DNA of 64,000 nucleotides from Roseimarinus sediminis (GTDB taxonomy: Bacteria > Bacteroidota > Bacteroidia > Bacteroidales > Prolixibacteraceae), in assembly GCF_050433125.1 (NCBI RefSeq), contig NZ_JBNPXV010000007.1, forward strand, positions 1 through 64,000. Reading direction: 5' to 3'. The notes below the pieces were generated by a model that was not told where the DNA came from, ran no database searches, and was given only the letters and a program-made list of their open reading frames with translations. This document shows positions 35,769 through 42,488 of this stretch, one piece after another. Every line of letters begins with the position of its first letter. Within the stretch, counting starts at the first letter, position 1. Both the position numbers and the translations under genes were made by a program.

Positions 35769-36830
35769 ATGAGTACAATTTATATTAGAACATTAAAGAG
35801 AGCAGAACATACTGTTTTTTGTGTGGCCGATGGTCAAAAAACCTATTACGATCCGCAATTTTCAAGACGTATACCCTATTCAAGCGGACAGCAAGTAAAA
35901 AAATCATTTATTGATTCATTGTCGAGAGCCTTGAATCAAATCCCATCACCTACCACCTTTTTATTTGATGTAAACAAAGATGGTGAAATGAAAGAAGGTG
36001 AAGTTTACGCAACCTGTGATCCTACTTATGCCGATCAGCTTTTAGGCGGTTGGATGAAAGCTTCTAAAGGAGGTAAGGACAGGACAATAAAAAGGAGAAG
36101 TCCACTGTCTATATCTTCAATGAGAGGACTGCATCCTTTATTGGCAGGTGTTGATTCAGAAAATATTTCATTTGATAGAAGTGACAGACCAAACAATGCA
36201 GTTATTATCAGAAATGAAAAAGGCGATGAACTAACTGAAGATCAAATTGCTGAACTTCTGTTAGGAAAAGACAGAAGCTTAAGTCGTAAATGGATACCTG
36301 ATAACCGCAGGGCCACAGGTCTTTTTGTTCAAGACATGGCCATTGATTTACGTCGTCTTTTCTGTGTGTTGTTAAACAAACTGGAACCGGAGATTAGCGA
36401 TGAAATGGAAACCAAATTGCGCGATGCCGGATGGGAAGAAACACAAACTGTTTTTGGAACTTGTTTGCTTGCACCTGTTGCTGTTCGCGAAAGATTAATT
36501 CCTGCTTTGGCACATGCCATTATCAATTGGACCATTACTTCAAATCAATCGCGCACTTTTAGTTTAATGGAAACATTGGCTGTGTCCATCTCAAACAATG
36601 CCAATAAAATTGCAGGAAGCATACGCGCGAAACTAAAAGAAGAGGAAGAGAATAAGGCAGAACCTATTATTGAAGAAAACATGCAGGGAGTTGAATCTTA
36701 TGTAACCCTTTCGGCTGGTGGATATATTCGCACAAAAACAGAATCTGCCGATGCCCTCGATCTCGCTGAGCAAAAGCTCATCGACCTGATGATGGCATTC
36801 GATTACGAAAATCAGTTGGCGGAAGTTTAA
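35769..36830 (+). CDS. cas7: Cas7 backbone subunit, Csp1-type
   Basis: A 353-residue Cas7 of the DevR/Csp1 group, the crRNA-coating backbone of Cascade. Typical elements are the N-terminal strand STIYIRTLKRAEHTVF, the SRRIPYSSGQQVKKS block, the SISSMRGLHPLLAG segment and RTFSLMETLAVSIS. In most type I-B loci cas7 is before cas5 and cas3; here the order is cas6-cas5-cas3-cas8-cas7. Confidence 0.88.
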   Translation: MSTIYIRTLKRAEHTVFCVADGQKTYYDPQFSRRIPYSSGQQVKKSFIDSLSRALNQIPSPTTFLFDVNKDGEMKEGEVYATCDPTYADQLLGGWMKASKGGKDRTIKRRSPLSISSMRGLHPLLAGVDSENISFDRSDRPNNAVIIRNEKGDELTEDQIAELLLGKDRSLSRKWIPDNRRATGLFVQDMAIDLRRLFCVLLNKLEPEISDEMETKLRDAGWEETQTVFGTCLLAPVAVRERLIPALAHAIINWTITSNQSRTFSLMETLAVSISNNANKIAGSIRAKLKEEEENKAEPIIEENMQGVESYVTLSAGGYIRTKTESADALDLAEQKLIDLMMAFDYENQLAEV

Positions 36831-36836
36831 TTGTTT

Positions 36837-36869
36837 ACCTCTGGCAGGGTTAGGATCCCTGCCAGAGGT
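36837..36869. repeat. Dispersed palindromic element, copy 2
   Basis: ACCTCTGGCAGGG (36837-36849) and CCCTGCCAGAGGT (36857-36869) form a 13-bp stem with a seven-base loop just after the cas7 stop. It is a G-for-A sister of the element between cas6 and cas5; the changes in both arms compensate each other (GACAG/CTGTC versus GGCAG/CTGCC), which suggests selection for the hairpin. It may end the interference transcript. Confidence 0.78.
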
Positions 36870-36916
36870 GATAACGAAAACCATAAGCAAAAGCAACAAA
36901 TAAAATAGAAGCAACC

Positions 36917-37426
36917 ATGCCAACAAAAAATTTAAAAAAGATTTTAAACACGCTAACTAAAGAGCAGCTTGTAAAGCATATTATCGAGCTTGATAAAAAA
37001 TTCAAGCCTGTTCAAGAGTATCATCTTGTATTTGTAAATAATGATGTTGATGGTGTTCTGGCGACGTATAAAAAACAAATTGAAAATGAATTCTATCCCG
37101 CTCGTGGAGAGCCAAAAATGCGCCTGTCGGTGGCCCGCAAGGCTGTTAGCGAAGCAAAAAAGCTTGGATTGCCCGATGAGGCTATGGCCGACCTCATGCT
37201 GTTTTATGTTGAAACTGGTGTTGAATTCACCAATGATTATGGCGATATCAATGAATCGTTTTACAGCAGTATGGAGACGATGTATTTACGAGCATTGGAG
37301 TTGATGGAAAAGGCCGGGATTTTAGCTGATTTTGAAAACAGAGCCAGAAAAATAGTGGATAATACATTGGATATTGGCTGGGGCTTTCATGATACGCTTG
37401 GTGATTACTTTTTTCAGTTTTACTAA
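36917..37426 (+). CDS. DUF6155 family protein
   Basis: A 169-residue helical protein recognised as DUF6155 from LKKILNTLTKEQLVKHIIEL, the EYHLVFVN stretch, the MRLSVARKAVSEAKKLG helix and the LADFENRARKIVDNT end. Function unknown. No membrane or signal sequence. It sits between the interference and adaptation halves of the CRISPR locus, 86 bases after cas7, and is flanked by palindromic repeats, so it may be a passenger rather than an immunity gene. Confidence 0.75.
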   Translation: MPTKNLKKILNTLTKEQLVKHIIELDKKFKPVQEYHLVFVNNDVDGVLATYKKQIENEFYPARGEPKMRLSVARKAVSEAKKLGLPDEAMADLMLFYVETGVEFTNDYGDINESFYSSMETMYLRALELMEKAGILADFENRARKIVDNTLDIGWGFHDTLGDYFFQFY

Positions 37427-37445
37427 AACCAAATTGATTTATTTA

Positions 37446-37472
37446 ATCTCTGGCAGGGTTCCAAACCATGTC
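37446..37472. repeat. Dispersed palindromic element, decayed copy 3
   Basis: ATCTCTGGCAGGGTT, loop CCA, and AACCATGTC match the first 27 bases of the palindromic elements at 31356 and 36837. The right arm is cut and followed by a T run (TCTTTTTTTGG), so this copy could act as terminator of the DUF6155 gene. Confidence 0.6.
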
Positions 37473-37475
37473 TTT

Positions 37476-38165
37476 TTTTGGTCTCGTTAGGGACCGTATA
37501 TTGGTAGAAACAAAGGCGTAAAAAAAATGTAAGTCCCGTTATGGACGAAATAAAAAACCTGACAACACGGCAAATGTTGAAGGATTTTGAGATTGAATAT
37601 GATGCCCGTTACGTGTTTAAACCGGTGGATATTGATTATACCGTACCTGACGGCACTTACTGAATCGCAGGATTCAAACGATCTACCAATATAAAGTCCC
37701 TAACGGGACTATCGCTTGATCGCGATGTTGGTGATAACATTTTCGTTAATCTCGTTATAGATTAAATATTGTTAGGTGATAGCATTTTCATTAATCTCGT
37801 TAGAGTTGGAATATTGGTAGTTGATAACATTTTCTTTGGTCCCGTTAGGGACCGTATATTGGTAGAAACAATGGCGTAAAAAAAATGTAAGTCCCGTTAG
37901 GGACGAAATAAAAAACCTGACAACACGGCAAATGTTGAAAGAATNNNNNNNNNNNNNNNNNNNNNNNNNNNNNNNNNNNNNNNNNNNNNNNNNNNNNNNN
38001 NNNNNNNNNNNNNNNNNNNNNNNNNNNNNNNNNNNNNNNNCGTACCTGACGGCACTTACTGAATGGCAGGATTCAAACGATCTACCAATATAAAGTCCCT
38101 AACGGGACTATCGCTTGATCGCGATGTTGGTGATAATATTTTCGTTAATCTCGTTAGGGATGGAA
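37476..38165. repeat. Tandem duplication of a ~300-bp non-coding unit, interrupted by an assembly gap
   Basis: Two nearly identical copies begin at about 37480 and 37838 (offset 358). Each has palindromic GTCCCGTTAGGGAC boxes (some with one change), TATATTGGTAGAAA, a stretch reading TTRQMLKDFEIEYDAR in one frame, an inverted GTCCCTAACGGGAC and a tail TTGATCGCGATGTTGGTGAT. Between the copies are further decayed units (ATTTTCATTAATCTCGTTAG). In the first copy a GGG-to-TGG change creates an ATG that opens a 40-codon frame (37541-37663) ending in the same TGA in both copies. No gene is called. The boxes are like dispersed REP-type repeats of Bacteroidota. Confidence 0.7.
37945..38040. other. Assembly gap (96 N)
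   Basis: A run of Ns inside the second copy of the tandem repeat. Aligning the flanks with the first copy (37587-37641) predicts that only about 55 bases are missing, so the N run does not give the true length. Copy-number error at this place is possible. Confidence 0.95.
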
Positions 38166-38231
38166 ACATCAGGAAATGGAGGATTATTTGGAGTTAGTAA
38201 GCAAAAACAATAACAAGAAAGCAATCAGCAC

Positions 38232-39338
38232 ATGGATCGATACATACAACAGCTTATCGAGGACCTGGAGGCAGCGGCAAAAAACCCGCCAAATCCACCA
38301 TACCTTGAAACTCCTCCGGGATTCGAGGAAGAGCCTGCCATTGTAAATCTGGGGCTCACCCCTTATCAGTCAATCGAAGTACTCACGGGAATCAAGCAGG
38401 AAGTTTTTCCAGAATTCAACGGCTTGCACAGCCGCCATTGGAGGGCAGTGCTCGATGCTATTTTCAAAGTGTTCGACTCGCTAAAACTTAAACTCGTCGA
38501 TGCGCCCATAGGCATGCCCAAAGAATGGCTCTACGAGGCACTAACGAGCAACTGGGATCATCAGGTGCAATACCTGCCTGAAGAAGGAATGGACCTTGAA
38601 CTTTGTACCGGAGACCCGGAAACATGCCCCTATGGCATGTTTTGCACCTGTGGCATCGTTTGGCCCGATGACGAAGAATACTTTGAACTAAAGAGGGAAA
38701 TACCCGACCAATACGCAGAAATACTGCCCCAAATAGCCTGGGTAATCGATGCTGGTTGGGTGTGCCTGTTGTTTGGCGATACGCTGGAGTTAAAAACAAT
38801 AAGCCAAAAAGAATACTATAACTCCGATGATCCTGATGCCCTGCTGCATATTTTGTACCCAGACGATGAGCGCATTTTTAGCCCAGGTGAAAAGTTCAGG
38901 ATTGAACCCCTTCTTGCCTATGAAATGACCGATATGATGGAAGATTTTGCAAGCAGACTGCGGACTGAACCCTTAAGGAGCAAGTTGTTTGATGCGTTGA
39001 TTTCAGAAAGCCCTGTGGAAAAGTTTAATGCCATCGTATCACAATCGGATGAAAAGAGAAACTGGCTCACTTTCAAACAAAACTCGATTGAAGATTATGT
39101 TAGGGCTGTGATTTGGCAGGATCTCAGGGCCAACGATCTTTTTACTGAAGGGAGCAACGGTTTGTTCGATGATGATGGAACACGCATCGATCCTGAAACA
39201 GTACCCACACCGGATCGATGCATCAGGTGCAGGTCGTTTTATACCGGCGATGCCGAAGAAAACATCCTCTGCATGCTCAACCGAAACGACCAACGCGACG
39301 ACCCCAACTTTGAATGCGGTATGTTCAAGGAAATTTAA
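38232..39338 (+). CDS. Cys-rich UPF0158-like protein, hypothetical
   Basis: A 368-residue soluble acidic protein. The N-terminal part (MDRYIQQLIEDLEAAAKNPP, then a helix to residue about 130) follows a pattern common in Bacteroidota hypothetical proteins. Residues about 120-150 hold a Cys cluster (CTGDPETCPYGMFCTCG). The part at 235-300 (SKLFDALISESPVEKFNAIV, KRNWLTFKQNSIED) is similar to the UPF0158 helix pattern. The C-terminus has CIRCRSFY and two more Cys and could bind zinc. Role unknown. It lies just before cas4, separated by a TTCA/CTCA repeat, and its GC content seems higher than the cas interference genes. Confidence 0.6.
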   Translation: MDRYIQQLIEDLEAAAKNPPNPPYLETPPGFEEEPAIVNLGLTPYQSIEVLTGIKQEVFPEFNGLHSRHWRAVLDAIFKVFDSLKLKLVDAPIGMPKEWLYEALTSNWDHQVQYLPEEGMDLELCTGDPETCPYGMFCTCGIVWPDDEEYFELKREIPDQYAEILPQIAWVIDAGWVCLLFGDTLELKTISQKEYYNSDDPDALLHILYPDDERIFSPGEKFRIEPLLAYEMTDMMEDFASRLRTEPLRSKLFDALISESPVEKFNAIVSQSDEKRNWLTFKQNSIEDYVRAVIWQDLRANDLFTEGSNGLFDDDGTRIDPETVPTPDRCIRCRSFYTGDAEENILCMLNRNDQRDDPNFECGMFKEI

Positions 39339-39384
39339 TTCACTCATTCACTCATTCACTCATTCATTCATTCATTCACTCATT
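39339..39384 (+). repeat. Tetranucleotide repeat directly before cas4
   Basis: Forty-six bases made of TTCA and CTCA four-base units (eleven and a half units), filling exactly the gap between the stop of the preceding gene and the cas4 ATG. Such tracts change length by slippage. As it replaces the whole leader, the spacing and any ribosome binding site of cas4 depend on it; no purine-rich binding site is present. Confidence 0.85.
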
Positions 39385-39897
39385 ATGAACACCACCGGCA
39401 CCCACTTCAACTACTACCTGATTTGTCACCGCAAACTGTGGTTGTTTGCCAATGGCATCAACATGGAATCGACCTCCGATTTGGTATACGAGGGAAAATT
39501 ATTGCATGAAACATCGTACCCCCGCCGCAGCGAGAAATACCAGGAAGTGGCCATCGACGGCATTAAAATCGATTATTACGATGTGCGCAACAAGGTAGTG
39601 CACGAAATTAAAAAGTCGGACAAACACGAAGAGGCGCACGAATGGCAGGTGAAATATTACCTGTATGTACTGGAGCAAAATGGCATTGAAGGTGCTACCG
39701 GATTATTGGAATATCCGCGCCTGCATAAAACCAGCGAAGTGTTACTCTCGGGCCCCGACCGTGAATTGATCAGGGAAATGATAGCCAACATCAAGCGCAT
39801 CATCGGACAGGAAGCATGTCCTGAAAGAATAGCTAAGAGCAGGTGCAAAAAGTGCAGCTATTTTGATTTTTGCTGGAGCGGGGAGAAAGATGAATAG
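39385..39897 (+). CDS. cas4: CRISPR-associated exonuclease Cas4
   Basis: 170 residues from the ATG at 39385; the open frame extends further upstream, but only through the tetranucleotide repeat and the previous gene. It is a RecB-type PD-(D/E)xK nuclease with an iron-sulfur cluster. The first Cys is in YYLICHRKLWLF, the nuclease core has IDYYDVRNKVVHEIKKSDK (D and E-x-K), followed by QVKYYLYVLE, and the C-terminal Cys triplet is CKKCSYFDFCW. Cas4 trims prespacers and selects PAM-bearing ends for Cas1-Cas2. Confidence 0.92.
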   Translation: MNTTGTHFNYYLICHRKLWLFANGINMESTSDLVYEGKLLHETSYPRRSEKYQEVAIDGIKIDYYDVRNKVVHEIKKSDKHEEAHEWQVKYYLYVLEQNGIEGATGLLEYPRLHKTSEVLLSGPDRELIREMIANIKRIIGQEACPERIAKSRCKKCSYFDFCWSGEKDE

Positions 39898-39996
39898 ACA
39901 AAGATCTAATGGATTAACATATTGAATGTAAAAATTCAGACAGGATTTACAAGATGAACATGATAGGATTTAAACAACACTTAAATATTTCAAGAT

Positions 39997-40371
39997 ATGG
40001 AAGAAGATGTATTGACAAAAAAAATTATCGCATGTGCGTATGTGGTTCATAATAAACTTGGATCAGGTTTTTTGGAAAAAGTTTATGAAAACTCAATGGC
40101 GATAGAGCTACGAAAGAGTGGGCTGAAGGTAGAACAGCAATTCCCAATTCCAGTATTTTATGAAACCATCCAGGTTGGTGATTATTATGCCGACTTATTG
40201 GTAAATGATGAAGTGATTGTTGAGTTAAAAGCTGTTGTAAACCTGACAAAGCAACACGAAGTGCAGGTGGTCAATTATCTTAATGGTATTGGACTGGATA
40301 TAGGGTTGCTAATTAATTTCGGGAGTTCAGTTGTCGTAAAAAGAAAATTCCGAAAGTACACAAGTTCCTGA
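39997..40371 (+). CDS. GxxExxY protein (PD-(D/E)xK nuclease-like)
   Basis: A 124-residue member of the GxxExxY family, named for the motif present here as GFLEKVY (in GSGFLEKVYEN). The nuclease-like core has YYADLLVNDEVIVELKAV, with D, E and K placed as in PD-(D/E)xK enzymes. Function unknown; the genes are numerous and scattered in Bacteroidota, often between unrelated genes. Here it splits cas4 from cas1. The flanks contain opposed repeats (CAGGATTTACA and ATAGGATTTAA at about 39935-39972; CAATCCTGTCAATCCTGTC at about 40415-40435), consistent with a small movable cassette. Confidence 0.88.
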   Translation: MEEDVLTKKIIACAYVVHNKLGSGFLEKVYENSMAIELRKSGLKVEQQFPIPVFYETIQVGDYYADLLVNDEVIVELKAVVNLTKQHEVQVVNYLNGIGLDIGLLINFGSSVVVKRKFRKYTSS

Positions 40372-40447
40372 CACTTGATTAAAACATGTGAATCCCGTCA
40401 AAATCAAAAACATGTCAATCCTGTCAATCCTGTCATAATACAAAAAC
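40372..40447. repeat. Short iterated repeats between GxxExxY gene and cas1
   Basis: The gap has AACATGTC, CAATCCTGT repeated twice and a second AACATGTC running into the cas1 ATG. The words are the inverse of the ACAGGATT words upstream of the GxxExxY gene (39935-39972), so the gene is bracketed by inverted short repeats. Confidence 0.55.
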
Positions 40448-41455
40448 ATGTCAAAAAAAACCTACTACTTATTCAACCCTGGCCTGCTGCAGCGCCGCGA
40501 CAATACCCTGAAATTCACCCCTTATGATGAAGAGGGCAAGGAAGAAAAACCACGTTTCCTTCCTGTTGAGCATGTTGGGGAACTATACTGTTTTGGCAAC
40601 CTTGATGCCAATTCGGCTTTGTACAACTTTTTGGGTCAGGAACAAATTCCCGTGCATTTCTTCGATTATTACGAAAATTATACCGGATCGTTTATGCCCC
40701 GTGAGGCCCAGTTGTCGGGCAAAATGTTGGTAGCCCAGGTGAAGTGCCATGAAAATAAACATCAACGCATCGATCTGGCGCGGCGCATACTCGATGGTGC
40801 TTCGTTTAATATGATTAAAAACCTTCGTTATTATAACTCACGCGGAAAAGACCTGCTTCCCCTTATCGAAATCATCGATGCGCTTCGCGCACAAATGGCC
40901 GGAGTTCGTGAGATTGATCAGTTAATGGGGATTGAGGGGAATATTCGCAAAAACTATTACGAAGCATTTGAGCTCATCATTAACGATTTCAGTATGGACG
41001 GACGCAGCTACCGTCCTCCTCAAAACGAGGTAAATGCCCTGATTTCGTTTGGAAACATGATGTGTTACAGTCAATGTCTCAGGGCCATTCATCAAACGCA
41101 ACTCAACCCGGTAATCAGTTATCTGCACACACCCGGTGAACGCCGTTTTTCTCTTTCGCTCGATTTGGCCGAAATTTTTAAGCCACTGCTTGTCGACCGG
41201 GTAATTTTTAAAGTGATGAATAAGAAGATGCTTAGCTCGAAACACTTTGAGGAGAACCTGAATCGGGTCTTGTTGAAAAACCCAGGCCGAAAAGTATTTG
41301 TACAGGCCTTTGAAGACCGCTTGCAGGAAACCATTAAACATCGTTCGTTGAACCGTTCGGTCAGCTATAAACACCTCATCAAGCTGGAATGCTTCAAAAT
41401 ACAGAAACACCTGCTGGGAATTGAAGACTATCAGCCATTTAAGATGTGGTGGTGA
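40448..41455 (+). CDS. cas1: CRISPR-associated integrase Cas1 (type I-B)
   Basis: A 335-residue Cas1, the metal-dependent integrase that inserts new spacers. The metal ligands are visible as Glu in GIEGNIRKNYY, His in ISYLHTPGERRFSLSLDLAE and Asp in that same helix (LDLAEIFKPLLVDR). The start MSKKTYYLFNPGLLQRRDNT is typical of subtype I-B. It is intact. The ATG overlaps the end of a repeat (AACATGTC). Confidence 0.95.
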   Translation: MSKKTYYLFNPGLLQRRDNTLKFTPYDEEGKEEKPRFLPVEHVGELYCFGNLDANSALYNFLGQEQIPVHFFDYYENYTGSFMPREAQLSGKMLVAQVKCHENKHQRIDLARRILDGASFNMIKNLRYYNSRGKDLLPLIEIIDALRAQMAGVREIDQLMGIEGNIRKNYYEAFELIINDFSMDGRSYRPPQNEVNALISFGNMMCYSQCLRAIHQTQLNPVISYLHTPGERRFSLSLDLAEIFKPLLVDRVIFKVMNKKMLSSKHFEENLNRVLLKNPGRKVFVQAFEDRLQETIKHRSLNRSVSYKHLIKLECFKIQKHLLGIEDYQPFKMWW

Positions 41456-41581
41456 GGAATGAAATGAATGAAATGAATGAAATGATTGATGAAAAAGATG
41501 GAAGAAAAAAGATGGTTGAAATAGCTGGATCAATCTCTTCAATCTCCTTCAATCCAATTAAAAAACTAATAATTGCTTACT
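41456..41581. repeat. Iterated AATGA and TCAATC words between cas1 and the four-helix gene
   Basis: AATGAAATG is repeated directly after the cas1 stop (41459-41490), and TCAATCTC, TTCAATCTCC, TTCAATCC follow at 41530-41560. The second family returns after the four-helix-bundle gene (41951-41992), so that gene is bracketed by direct repeats of TCAATCTC. Confidence 0.55.
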
Positions 41582-41950
41582 ATGGAAAACCAGGAATGGC
41601 TGAATTACAAGATCGAAATTCGGGAGCGGATCATGAAATTCGCTTTAAAGATTTTGGATTTTTCAGAACTGTTACCGCGAACTGAACGAGGGCGAATCAT
41701 CAATCATCAGCTTACCCGTTCGGGTACATCGATGTATGCCAACTATCGGGCTGCTTTACGGGGAAGGTCAAAAGCTGAGTTTTTCAGCAAATTATCTGTT
41801 GCTGTGGAAGAGGCCGATGAAACGGAAATGTGGCTCGAACTGACAGTGACCTCAGGAATAATCAACGATCAGCTGGCGAAAGAATTGCATTCTGAAAGCC
41901 TTGAACTATTAAAGCTTCTGGCATCCATGCGCAAACGAAGTAGCACCTAA
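41582..41950 (+). CDS. Four-helix bundle protein (23S rRNA IVP / Avd-like family)
   Basis: 122 residues from the ATG at 41582 (MENQEWLNYK); a longer frame by three residues exists. The protein belongs to the four-helix bundle family first seen in 23S rRNA intervening sequences, whose members include the Avd accessory protein of diversity-generating retroelements. Landmarks are RIINHQLTRSGTSMYANYRA, RSKAEFFSKLSVAVEEADE and WLELTVTSGII. It probably binds nucleic acid as a pentamer (family knowledge). No reverse transcriptase or variable repeat is nearby. Here it is inserted between cas1 and cas2. Confidence 0.9.
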   Translation: MENQEWLNYKIEIRERIMKFALKILDFSELLPRTERGRIINHQLTRSGTSMYANYRAALRGRSKAEFFSKLSVAVEEADETEMWLELTVTSGIINDQLAKELHSESLELLKLLASMRKRSST

Positions 41951-41997
41951 GTCAATCTCATTCAATCTTTTTTTCAATCTCATTCAATCTAAAAAGC

Positions 41998-42261
41998 ATG
42001 TACATCATATTAGTATACGACGTAGGCCAAAAGCGGGTAGGGAAGATGTTAAAGCTTTGCCGCAGGTATCTAAACTGGATTCAGAATTCGGTTTTCGAAG
42101 GAGAATTGTCAGAAGTAAAACTGTTGGAATTAAAGCAGGAAGCGCTGGCGATTATGGATGTTGAGTCCGACAGTTTAATTATCTTTAAGACCCGTCAGGA
42201 GAAGTGGCTGGATAAAGAGGTAGTGGGGCAGGAAAGGCAGAATTTGGACACATTTTTATGA
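41998..42261 (+). CDS. cas2: CRISPR-associated protein Cas2
   Basis: An 87-residue Cas2, the structural partner of Cas1. The N-terminus MYIILVYDVGQKR has the usual Asp on the first strand, followed by CRRYLNWIQNSVFEGEL and the DSLIIFKTRQ strand. Length is typical. It is preceded by the block TCAATCTCATTCAATCT and directly followed by the leader of the CRISPR array. Confidence 0.93.
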   Translation: MYIILVYDVGQKRVGKMLKLCRRYLNWIQNSVFEGELSEVKLLELKQEALAIMDVESDSLIIFKTRQEKWLDKEVVGQERQNLDTFL

Positions 42262-42488
42262 GCCGGGCTTGTCGATGACGTTTTTTATACTTTAGAGAAA
42301 AGGTAGTAGCACGAGAGAATACAGCTAAAAAGTTCTTTGACGTACTGAAAATAAACAACTTATATCTACTTGTCGAACCAGGGGTAAAATTACCGTTTAG
42401 ATAAACGACAACTTTTAGGTATAAAAAGCTATCTTTGTTTTCGCTCATTGCATTGAAAATGAGTTCTATTTTTTTAGTCGTCGAACGG
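42262..42488 (+). promoter_or_regulatory. CRISPR leader with promoter box
   Basis: An AT-rich leader of about 227 bases between cas2 and the first repeat. TATCTTTG at 42430-42437 matches the -7 consensus and would start transcription about 45 bases before the first repeat on the plus strand. This agrees with the array direction deduced from the repeat end (ATTGAAAC) and from decay at the other end. Confidence 0.75.

Noticed and set aside
37541..37663. A 40-codon frame inside the tandem repeat
   Set aside because: The start codon exists only in the first copy through a single base change, and the unit is otherwise a palindromic non-coding repeat.
41582..41950. Possible diversity-generating retroelement because of the Avd-like four-helix protein
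   Set aside because: No reverse transcriptase, template repeat or variable repeat was seen in the window; the family also occurs alone in many genomes.
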